Source: Apophysomyces variabilis (lineage: Eukaryota; Mucoromycota; Mucoromycetes; Mucorales; Mucoraceae). Taken from it: a stretch of DNA of 64,000 bases. The notes below the pieces were generated by a model. It did not search any database and was not told where the DNA came from. It worked only from the letters and a program-made list of their open reading frames with translations. The stretch covers positions 62,001 through 126,000 of the forward strand of contig MZZL01000031.1 in the NCBI GenBank assembly GCA_002749535.1, in the 5' to 3' direction. Made by a program: the position numbers and the translations under genes. Numbering within the stretch: position 1 is the stretch's first letter; the number at the start of each line of letters is the position of its first letter. This document shows, piece by piece, positions 35,141 to 45,027 of this stretch.

Positions 35141-35214
35141 ATCTTCAAACAATTTTGGGTGGAATCTTCAAACAATTTTGGATGAAATCTTTAACAACTT
35201 TTGAATAAACCAGT
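35141..35214 (+). repeat. Conserved motif downstream of the intact Fanzor (candidate element end or guide-RNA region)
   Basis: Three ~23-nt units starting ATCTTCAAACAATTTTGG, ATCTTCAAACAATTTTGG and ATCTTTAACAACTTTTG, ending AATAAACCAGT, 55 bp after the stop. ACCCAAA at 35135 can pair with TTTTGGGT at 35153. Related sequence lies about 60-100 bp after the Fanzor relic at 10.9 kb. Sequence similarity stops after CCAGT in this copy and at 29.7 kb. Confidence 0.6.
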
Positions 35215-35649
35215 AATTGAGAGAGAGAAGAGAGAAGAGAAAACTCAGGTCGCTGTGGCTTGTGTGACTGTTTATTTAAGTAGCAAAAATTTCTTGCAAA
35301 AACTGGTATAAAAATGCCTGCGGGTTTCAAGTTTCAGTTCCTTCCTTGTCCTTTTACAAAAGGTGAGTTGTTGGTTTCAATTGCTTGTCAAGAACGAAAG
35401 TTGGAAGAACGCGTATAGTGGTGATGAGATTGTAGTACATAGAGTCAAGCACTGAGCGGATGTACTGCGAGTACATACTTGATGCTAACTGTATTTTCTG
35501 AGTAATCAACAATCGCGAATTCTCTCTTTCGTTCTTGATTTAACACTTACAAGAAACAAAATGTCTAATCCGTATTTGTTTCATAGATCTATTCCTTGAA
35601 GTTACAATAGGCTCATTATATATAACGATAATAATAAAAAAAATTTTCA
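35215..35649. other. Intergenic, boundary of the mobile-element island
   Basis: A GA-rich short tandem tract (about 35218-35242) follows the motif. No gene seen before the stop of the cyclodeaminase-family gene. Confidence 0.45.
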
Positions 35650-36678
35650 TTAGAAAGGAACAACTGAGCCCAAGTTGGCTTGTTTGGCCTTCTCCAAAAT
35701 GAAACCTGCCACAGCGCTATCTTGAACACTTATCCCAACGCTTTTGAACAGAGTGATCTTTGAGCGTTTTGCGTGTTTGTCAAGTACGATTTGTCCCAGT
35801 TCTATCCAGTCTTCTGGTTTAGATGATTTGATAAGTTCGCCAGCTTCTTCTTTGCATGCTTCGACGGAATCGACCACAAGAGAGGTTACGCGTTGAATGG
35901 TCTCAGAGTCGACCTCATGCATAGTAGGGGTATATGAGCCTATACAGTTGAGATGAACACCATCCTTCAACCACGTTCCCCGTAACACCGGCTCGGACGC
36001 ATTCGTACATGTACACACAATATCCGCTTTTCGGACGGCAGCCTCTAAGTCATCTACAGCTGCGACATGATGGGATGGATAGGCTGCTCGTATCTCTTTG
36101 ATAAGAGCGTCACGCCTCTCTGCCCTACGGTTCCAGATACAGATATGCTCAATACTAGGCCGAACAGCGAGCATCATATCGACATGAGCACGCGCTTGAG
36201 CTCCAGCGCCCAATATAACGAGATGTTTAGCATTTTCAATTGCGAAATAGCGCGTAGCGAGAGCAGAACCTAAAGTTATAGTTTGAGAAACTAAAAATTA
36301 ACTCTTTGACAAAACCTTACCTGCTGCTGTTCGCACAGCTGTAAGTGCTGAGGCATTGATAACTGCTTCTACACTTCCTGTAGCTTCATCCAGCACAAGT
36401 ATGGTCGCGGGTAAACCAGCTTTGGTGTCGCCCGTAGGTACGCTCACTACCTTAACGGAAGTGGTATGGTGAAGCCGCGAGGGCATGAACAACACTTTGT
36501 GAGCATCGGTCACTACCCCGATTCTCTGAGGTGCTTGTGCAGATTTGCTGTCGGTACCCTTAGTGGCAGTATACGTAGCAAAAGTGTCAGCCATGAGATC
36601 AACTATTTCTAATGCAACGGATGAATCTCTTTGGAATAACAAGGAGTCGACATCGGCTTTAGACAGAACACGAATCAT
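35650..36678 (-). CDS. Ornithine cyclodeaminase / mu-crystallin family protein
   Basis: NAD(P)-dependent enzyme of the OCD/mu-crystallin fold; members act as ornithine cyclodeaminases, imine reductases or thyroid-hormone-binding proteins, and the substrate cannot be told here. Start ATG 36676-36678 (MIRVLSKADVDSLL). Two exons, 36321-36678 and 35650-36269, joining ALTAVRTAAG to SALATRYFA in phase. Seen: the KVVSVPTGDTKAGLPATILV substrate-side segment, the Rossmann motif LVILGAGAQARAHVDMMLAV (about residue 130), IVCTCTNASEPVLRG, and HLNCIGSYTPTMHEVDSETI. The C-terminus is TLFKSVGISVQDSAVAGFIL. Full family length, about 325 residues, intact. No obvious targeting signal. Confidence 0.9.
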
Positions 36679-37205
36679 GGCCAGTTACGAAGAAAGAAGG
36701 CTAACGATTGTTCACACGCTTTGCGGACACAAGAATTTCCTCATTGTATCACCGTGGAATCAGAGCAAACGAAGTAGGCGGCTCTTATGAAAGACCTTCG
36801 AGCGATAGATTCTCGACAAACCAGCCTTTGACAAAACGAAGATTACGTGCGTACATCTATGATGCGCACGGTGTTCTTTGTTTTATGGTTAAAGAGTTCA
36901 GCTTATTTGTATTACCACTGTGTTATTAAGGAACTTGCTTTGTTTTCTTCTATGCTATGAATACGGATCAAGAGAGAAAGTTTTATTGTTTAGCAATTGT
37001 CTGGAATGGCGCACAACTCTTCCATGTCATTAGGGTCATTGTACTGATATCTTTATTCAGTATCGTTTAATAATAAGTCGATGGCACAGATTGGGTCATT
37101 CATCGTTGCAATTTAAACGAAACAGCAGAGATTGCAGTCTGGATCTCACTCTTCTACACCTGTGAGCCCAGGTTTCTTCTTTTTTCTGCTCATTCCTCAT
37201 TCTTC
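36679..37205. other. Divergent promoter region
   Basis: Lies between the cyclodeaminase-family gene (-) and the CRIB gene (+). Small frames at 36545-36929 overlap the gene or lack support. No sites recognised. Confidence 0.45.
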
Positions 37206-37940
37206 ATGGGTAGCAAAGTAAGCAAAGTCAATTGCGTGCCACCCCTGTCCACCAGCCGTGACAGAAGGAATCCCACATGGCGCCGTCGCTATCAGAGGAT
37301 TGATAAGGCTAACATTGGATTACCTATGGACTTTCGGGTAAGAACCCCATGAATGAACGCCGCATTAATCTTCATCCTTTCGTTTAGCACACCTATCATG
37401 TCGGTAAGGATATCTATTTTGCCTTTCTTCTATTAACTTCCCAAAAGGAGCTGGTCAAAGCCTTGGGCATCTGGTACTGTGAAAAGGATACAAAAATGGT
37501 TACTTTATACTCATCTTGAACTCGTATGTTTTTGGAATGAAAAGCGTTCTGCTGATGAACCGGAGGTGTTGCAAACAATTGCGGAAATCACCGAAGCACT
37601 TCAAAGCCTGCCTCAGCAGCCTCTACCTAGATCGAACCAGGCTAATCATCAGAAGGAAAACAATGCAATACAAGCGATAGCAGTTCCGCCAAACAGAAGC
37701 TCGCCATTACCAACTGTCAAGCGAAAGAATATTGGGACAAGATCGTACAAAAGATTGCCTATATGTACCATTTCTTCAGCAATGTCCAGAAAAGGATCTG
37801 CTGTATGGTCCTCAGGACCTCATCCAATAGCACCGTCTTTATCGGTGCCGAACGATAATCGGTCCTCTCTTGGAAACCTCGGTTCAATTGTTATGGAGGT
37901 TGGTGGAATAACTGGACAGGATGGACAAATCGGGAAGTAG
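37206..37940 (+). CDS. Small CRIB-domain protein, putative Cdc42/Rac effector
   Basis: A predicted 189-residue effector of a Cdc42/Rac-type GTPase. Exons 37206-37337, 37388-37403, 37448-37473 and 37545-37940 join in phase. The N-terminus MGSKVSKVNC has Gly2 followed by Ser/Lys and a Cys, consistent with N-myristoylation and possible palmitoylation at a membrane. The CRIB motif IGLPMDFRHTYHVG spans the first intron (residues about 37-50). The rest is Ser/Pro-rich and probably disordered, with a conserved-looking RSADEPEVLQTIAEITEALQ segment. No kinase domain follows, so it is not a PAK; it is closer in layout to SPEC/Gic-type small effectors. The last exon could be spliced further downstream. 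Confidence 0.7.
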
Positions 37941-38522
37941 AAGAGTTAAACCGGAGCTGTTGTTAGAATACCATGATGTTTCACGGTTGTCTAGAAAGTA
38001 AGATTGATGCCCAGATCCAGAAGGTAATTGCAGTCTACATTGTATATTCTTTTTCCTGATAGCTATGTTCCCAGCGCGCTAGATTGCGATCCAAGAGCTG
38101 TAGTGAGCAGCAACCAAAGTTGGACGCGAAACCCCATAAATCACCATCCTGCTATGTAAGCTCACCTTTTCTTTGTTTCATTTATTATTTCTGTTTTGAG
38201 AGATAATCATGGGCATGAGGAAACTAAACTGTCTCTCACGTTTAGGCGATCCGAGGAAGCAAAAGATATCGCTTGAAAGGGGAAGGGACTTTGCCGCAAT
38301 AATTATTTAGCACATTATGGAATAGATTTGATTATCACATAGTAAAATATTTGGAAGATGTCGTATCTAAACTGGACTCGCATAGTCGGCTGCGCAATTG
38401 ACGTACGTCATCTGTTGTGAAATCGTTGCTTAATAGAATACGATACAAGGCTGTATACGTCAATGGGTCGAATGCAGAAGACGAACCTAGGGATTGCGTT
38501 TAGGAAACATTTCCTACTTTAG
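37941..38522. other. Intergenic
   Basis: Possible 3' UTR of the CRIB gene, with GT..AG-like signals near 38000-38250. No protein recognised. Confidence 0.4.
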
Positions 38523-39145
38523 TCAAATGAACATACTCAGGGGTTTTATGCACAATGGAGCCGAGATTTTAATTGGGATACTCGTTCGTCTTTTTAAATC
38601 GATTCGAGATGCTAAAATTTGTTATTCTCTCGCTTCTCATTCGCAGTTCATTTTAAAGGAGGGATCGATGTTTATGATATAAAACACACAAAGACGCACG
38701 CACGCACACACACACAAAACTTTGCTATCTTACCGGCATTGTTAATAAAAACAAGGATAGGTCGATCAGGATCTGCAGATCGATACTGTATGGCTGTGTC
38801 TGTCACGGGAATCCTGCCCTGCGTGGGGTGTAATAACCATGTTTCTGCTAAAGAAACAGAGTTCATGGCTGGAGCTATTCCTTGCTTGATCAATCGTTTG
38901 ATATCAGCCCAGTCATATGTACAAGGCACAGTCAGCTTGATAGGATCAGTGTACATCTCATAGCGGGCCCAGATAGTGCAGCGGGCATCGAACTGCGTTT
39001 GCAGATCGGACAATGACGATGTGGACATGCATTCTTTGTCTCCCACGGAATGTTTACACTGCCATCCAAAAAGCCGGGGACCAAATGCCATTGCACAGAG
39101 TGAGAAAAGTATAAATGCTTTTAAGCAGATGAATACGGTTGCCAT
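38523..39145 (-). CDS. Orphan membrane-anchored or secreted protein
   Basis: A proposed 166-residue protein: start ATG 39143-39145, exons 38734-39145 and 38523-38611, in phase across a GTAAGATAG..TTTTAG intron that contains a CA/TG microsatellite. The N-terminus MATVFICLKAFILFSLCAMA is a signal peptide or signal anchor. The body has several cysteines (WQCKHSVGDKEC, FDARCTIWARYEMYTDP, VPCTYDWADIKRLIKQGI), followed by SADPDRPILVFINNA and a basic C-terminus. I do not recognise a family. If the intron is retained the frame ends at 38672. Confidence 0.5.
38686..38719. repeat. CA-rich microsatellite
   Basis: Alternating acacaa/acgc/acacac repeats within the predicted intron of the orphan gene. Probably length-variable. 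Confidence 0.8.
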
Positions 39146-41102
39146 GTTCAGGGAACTTGTTGAAGCGCCATTTCTCTCAGCTCTCTCATTCGATGGTTGT
39201 TTAGGGTTTGACCAATTACTGTAAACATGAGGATGCACGGTAACCATAATGTGTCGGTAGATGATACAATACAATGTGGAAACAAAGGGAAAACTGATAT
39301 TCTCGAGACTATAAATTTCAGCTGCCGAATAAGCGCACATGGCCTTTTGTAATCACACGACCCTATTTATGCAGTGTACTGTTTGTTTAAACGATATCTT
39401 TCGCTACCCTAAAATTTCTTATCAGGGAAGAATTAGGTTCGTCCTCCAATATAAACAAATAGACGTCATTACTAAACCATCTATGCAGAAGCAAGCTCTG
39501 TTTAGACGGACTATTAGCAACATACAAGTGAATTCACATTCAATCAATGGGATGATGCCGCGGTGTCCTTTACTCAATCCTGAGCGATTTCGATAAAAGC
39601 ACCCCACGCATAATAATTTAGTAACAGTAAACTAACCATCTTCTCCTGATTGAAGATGTCTTACTGACTTACGTCTATAAGCTGTACCAGAAATACAATT
39701 GCTAAGATCCACAACAGATGCGATCTATTTGATTTCCCAACAGCTTCGTTCTATTTCAGACTGTTCGTTGAAATCTTCCGTATGGTTTTGGATACTTGCA
39801 CACGTGCGTACTTACCCTCACTCTTGAACTCCATATTTGGTGTAATTTATTAATTGATATGCTATTTGCTGATGCCAGCATGCAAGCAGTCCTAGATATG
39901 TGAAGCATACTTCCAATATCTACGGGTATTCGTAGCCTAGACACTTCCATTGTTATGGAAGCGCTTGGTGTCATCGTAACGTTATTCATCTATCGATTCT
40001 CCTTGAAGATGCATGCAAAGCATTCATAAAAGGCAATGTCAGCAAAAGTCGCCTTTATGAGAAGCATTACCATATAGTGCTGTCATACATTGCATACATT
40101 AAGGTAGCGATGCACCAAGCTATTGAATAGTAAAAAAACCTGCAAGGAAGAAAATGCCCGTCCCGTCAATAAGAAACATGTTCCTATCATAGCACGATTG
40201 ATTTGACGCACTTAAACAAATCGAGAAATCGTTGCCATTTCAGTGTCATGAATATCACTGCCAAAAGAAAATCTTACAAGCTCCGCAACACTTCAGACAC
40301 GTACCAATAGTGATTTAATGATATATGAGTTCTCGAAATACGCATTTTTTTTGCTCACCGTTTGTCCACCGATAGAACACAATAGCTGTGACCCCCACTG
40401 GGCTCACTGTTATATTTCTGCGACTTTCTATAGTAATGCTCATACGGCGGTCTTTAACTAAGCCAAAAGATGTTTTAGGCAATATAGATTTAAACAGCAC
40501 AATGGAGGAAATAGTTATAGTATGACGAATATGGTCATGCAATAGACCGTTTCAGTTCATCTCCTACTGGTTATAATACAACGATGTATGAGTATCACCC
40601 ATCCTTGTGCCTTCCTCTGGTAAACTACATGGATGGAAACGGGTCAGGGTACAAGTGGTGCCATCTTCAAATAGGAAATAACTTATATATTCATGACTAA
40701 ACAAAACGATGTCTCCCGGTATATGTCCACATTAACTCAAACTTTACATGGGCTAAGTGGGAAAGGTAAAATAACAGGTATAAAACGAACAGAAATGCGT
40801 GTGCTTCATACACATTCAAGCACTAGGTCTACGTCGGTTACAACTCGTAGGGCAGATTGAAATGATAGGTGAATGTATTGTTGGGAAGTACATATCATGA
40901 CTACTGAGCATGAAATATCACTATGCAATGCAGAAAGCGTGCGAATGGGTAGTTGAGCGAGCGTAGGTTAATTGGTAAAGAGAAAGGGATATGGGCACGT
41001 TCACAGATGGGGGTATTCGTTAGACTTGAATGGAATAAAAAGAATGGGTTGACACGGTGCGAAAACAGCAAATTCAACAGCTGCACGTTTACTCTGACCG
41101 CT
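39146..41102. other. Gene-poor interval
   Basis: Open frames at 39339-39596 (+), 39756-39989 (-) and 40315-40542 (-) have no recognisable motifs or exon partners. No RNA gene seen. Confidence 0.45.
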
Positions 41103-44100
41103 CTACTTTTTCTTTTTTAAAGAACCTCCTCGAGCTGATGGTTTACTGGAAACCTTTGCTGTAGTGGCTGTTCTCTTCTCTTTTGATTTCTCGTTTACCG
41201 TTGTGGTCGGTTTGACGTTCGTGGTTGCTCTGTCATTTGGTGCGACTTTAACCGTTTGTTTAACTGATCTTGGATTTTTCAGGCATCCACTGCCTTCCAA
41301 TAGATGGGCTTTCCATTCTCCTTCTGTTGGTGGATCAATGGTTGTAAAACAGAGTGGACATAGAACTTCCGACTCCGATACAGCTAAAAAGATAAGGTTA
41401 TTAAGAAACCGGTAGATAAAGCTATGTACTGCACCTGGACAAGTCTTCTTCAACGAATGCTGTAGCCATTGTTCGACTGGCACTGCTGTCTTACATCTTT
41501 CACATTGTTTCATCAAGTGTTTCTTACTGCATTCTTGCAAACAATGTTCAGTCAAGGTCGCCACTTCCACAATCTAAAATACGTATTATTATCCAAACAG
41601 ATACTGGGAATCGCAGTTAAACTTACAGTCTTGCACGCTGGACAGCTTGCTAGGGAACGGCAATCGTTATAGTAATGAAGGATTATTGTTTCTTCGTTGA
41701 AATCTGGGTTGACCTCGTCACAGAAGATGCAAAGACTGCAAAAAGTTAAGCTTGACCAACTCTGAGTATCATATTTACCTATTCTCATTCGTAGGCACTT
41801 CTTCCTTTACTTCAGGTTTATTATCTGCCTCCTGCTTTTTGGTGGTATGACTACCTGCTGTCTTTGATGTTCCACGAGTGGTAGTCTGTAAGATTCACTT
41901 TAATAAAACTAATGACAAAAGCATCTCGCTACTAACCTTTTTAGAATTATGCCCCAAAGAAGTCGCACTAGGAGCTTCTGTGCGCCCTAATATCATTCAT
42001 TAAGTAATTACTGGCTTGTAATCATAGAACTGACCTGTTGTTGGTCGACTCTTTTTATCGCCAGTTGCTGTGTGACGTCCACTGTCAGCAGCTCGGCGCG
42101 TTGATCGACCATTGCTTTCTACTTTGCTCTTCTTGGGTGCATTTGCTTGGGCAGCCAGTGCTCTGAGTTCCGCTACCGCATTTGCATTATTTGTCAGTCC
42201 TGCCTTTCCTGTTGCTGGTGTAGTTTCTTTCTCGTTCTGCTGTTGCTTAGCAGCTGCGAATTTTCGTACTGTCTAAGGCAGGTATGAGGTAGTTAAGCTT
42301 AGAGACGGTTATGCTTCGTTTTACCTCTGTAAGGGTTACTTTCAGGTCTTCATCAATATATTTGCTCACGTGCTGAAAGCTGACTTGGTCTGAAACTGCA
42401 ATCACCAGTTCTATGGCAGCGGCACGAACGTCTTCGTGAGAGTGGTTAAGGTATGTGACAACGAATTCCATCAACTTGTCCAAGAAAATAAATCCATCTT
42501 CCTGAGTAATTGTCACATGAAATTTGTTTACAGCAGCTGCAACTAATTCAATCCGGGCCTTTGCATCTCTGTGATTGTGGATGACTCGTTTTGGCTTTTC
42601 CGCAAAAAGCGATAGCAAAGAGTAAGGTGGCGTGCAGTAATTCTCGGCTAAAGTAAGAACAAGCTCAGTTGCTGGCTGGCGGATGCCCATATTTTGGTCG
42701 TTTGTTCGCATCAGCAGACCAGAGAACGCTCGTTCAACCATTGAAAATACCAGACGATGTGGCATATTTGCCAACATGCAGAATTCTAAAACAATCGCTG
42801 TTTAGTTAGGGTCAAATCAGCTTCTACTTACGGTCCAGATCCTTCCATAAGTCAACGGCTATAGTAAATATGGACTCGCGTGAATCCATAATTGCCTCCT
42901 GGATCATCATCAGCGCAGCTTTCACGAATTTGACGCTTTCCCTCGAGTAATTCTCGTAATCTTCGATACTTTCTTCCGAGGTGACGCTATCCTCGTATTG
43001 GTCACCCATGATTTCCTCCAACTCCTCAAGTCGGTCCTCGCTTGCAAGTTGGCAAACAAGTCTGATGGTGTCACCGACTTGTGCAAGACCACGTTCACGG
43101 CATTTTATTTTAACGCTTAACACGCAAGACACGATCTCTTCGCCAAAGACATGGATGGCGGGCAGACAACTCGATCTCTCCTCATCAATAAGTGGCTCTG
43201 GGATGGTCTCGGGATCAACAGGAACGGCTAAAGACTCTTTTCTCATCTGATGTTTCGCTACGATAGACGATGAGAGGGAACCGGCTGGAACAAACATTGA
43301 CACGCGTCGTTCATCATGTGATGCAAATGGAGTACTTTCGTTATGCTCGATTGGAACCATCTGATCTTCTTCGTCGACATTGCTGTAGGAGGTTAAGCAA
43401 GGTGGAAGTAGCATTTGCTCCATCGTAAGTGATTCTGCATAATCTTCCTGCATATAGTCCTTTCCTTCATTTGGCGTAGATAGTACATCAAGGCTGGTCC
43501 ATTTTTCGATGTCATCGTAAAGTTGATCTTGTCGTGCTATTTCTTGTTGCTGTTCGTAGCTGACAAGGGTATTATCGTCCGTGTCGTATTTTTGTCTTCC
43601 GGGTAAAGAGGGTTGAACGATATCGTCTTCCTGGCTGACGTCCATGTCCTTTATAAGCATTGTTAATAATGTTAAAAATTTAACGGATGGTAACGGAAAT
43701 ACTAACATCAAAACTGTAAGTTTGCGAAAGAGAAACCACAAACCCGTCTGGTGTTATTTGCAGACCAGCTTGTTTTAACAATGTTTCTGCATTTTGTTTG
43801 ATTTCGTTCATATCAGCCTATGTCGTTACCCATTTAGATGGTTTGTTTCGGATATGCAGATGCTGACCTTTATCTTTTCAGCTTCGTCGTAATCTCCTGC
43901 TTCAATAGCATGTCTTTTTTCCACCTGAAGCTTTCTGACAATTTCGGACAGCTTATGAAACTTTTCCGCAAGTAGTTTGCAGGCTTCGGCAAGTTGGTAT
44001 ACTTTGTCTGTAATCGTAATACATTGGTTAACAGAGGCTGTTAGATACTTGGGTTCTACCTCTCACAGCTTCTTCCTCAGCACGTAACAGAGCTGAAATC

Positions 44101-45027
44101 CATTGCTCTAACTCGTCCTCGACGGAAAAGCGGTGAATAAGACTGTGGTTGCTGGAGACGCTCGTTCGCCGTGTTGAAGAGCTAAGAATACTCGTTTCAT
44201 CTAACCTATGTTGCAAGTGTTTGGCCATATGATTCTAAAAGCCAAGTAAAAAAGGAATTCTGGTATGAAGCGCAGAGGCAAACTTACTGGTATGGCCGGT
44301 CGGACGCTGTGCCGGAGAGGCTGTCCCTGGACGTTAAGTGCAAGTAGACCGACCTAATTTGGACGTTAGGCTGCGGCCCCACATGATGTGGAACATACTT
44401 GATTATAAGTGTTCAGTCTATTCCGATGACAGTTTCTGATCACTAGACGAATATATTCACCATCTGCATTGACTTTGATTGACTTCAGTTCTCGGGCACG
44501 AAACTGGGCTCTCATGTTATTGTCAAGGCAAACATATCTAGATAGACTCTAAGCCAACGATATTTTTGCAGTCAACAAAGGGATAATTACCCCAACCGGG
44601 TAAATTCAATCAACATATCATCTTCGTCATCTTCAGGACTTTGCTCCAATTCCAGACCGTCTTTTAGCATTCCAACGTACACATCAAGTTTTGTCGCTAT
44701 TTTATAATGATGTGATAAGATCTGAATTTTCGATATACGTGCTGGGCCACACAAGAGATGAATAATCAGATCTTGGGGGTAGTGAGGACATCTAGATAAT
44801 AACCATGACGGGTCAATCGGATAATGATAATTAATGTATGTATTATTATTATACTTTGGTGTTTGCCAGCCTTTGATCTTAGAAGGACTGCCGTCCTCTT
44901 CATCTTCAGACCGCAGTGCCTGATTTTGGCGATTGCCCGGGCTGGAAGACACGAGTTGTTCAGGGCTATGGTCCTCGTCCCACGATGAGCAATGTGCTAT
45001 TTCATAGGGAAGTGATGTCGTCGCCAT
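41103..45027 (-). CDS. CEP104: CEP104-like microtubule/ciliary-tip protein
   Basis: Homologue of CEP104, a tubulin-binding protein at microtubule plus ends and ciliary tips. Start ATG 45025-45027 (MATTSLPYEIAHCSSWDEDH). N-terminal jelly-roll-like domain: GWQTPKYNN, YPQDLIIHLLCGPARISKIQ and LSHHYKIATKLDVYVG. Next, coiled-coil segments with paired Lys/Glu (about 43.8-44.2 kb). An acidic linker follows (42.8-43.7 kb). Then a TOG-type helical domain with FSGLLMRTNDQNMGIRQPAT, HNHRDAKARIELVAAAV and LNHSHEDVRAAAIELVIAVS (42.25-42.75 kb). The C-terminal zinc-finger array has CIFCDEVN, CPACKT, CERCKTAVPVEQW and CPLCFTTIDPP. It ends in a basic Lys-rich tail with the stop at 41103-41105. Several short introns, no lesion. 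Retention in a fungus that may lack flagella is notable. Confidence 0.85.

Noticed and set aside
30040..35214. Fanzor copy 2 as an LTR retrotransposon bracketed by direct motif copies
   Set aside because: The direct motif is only ~50-75 bp, there is no reverse transcriptase or primer-binding site, and introns are conserved among copies.
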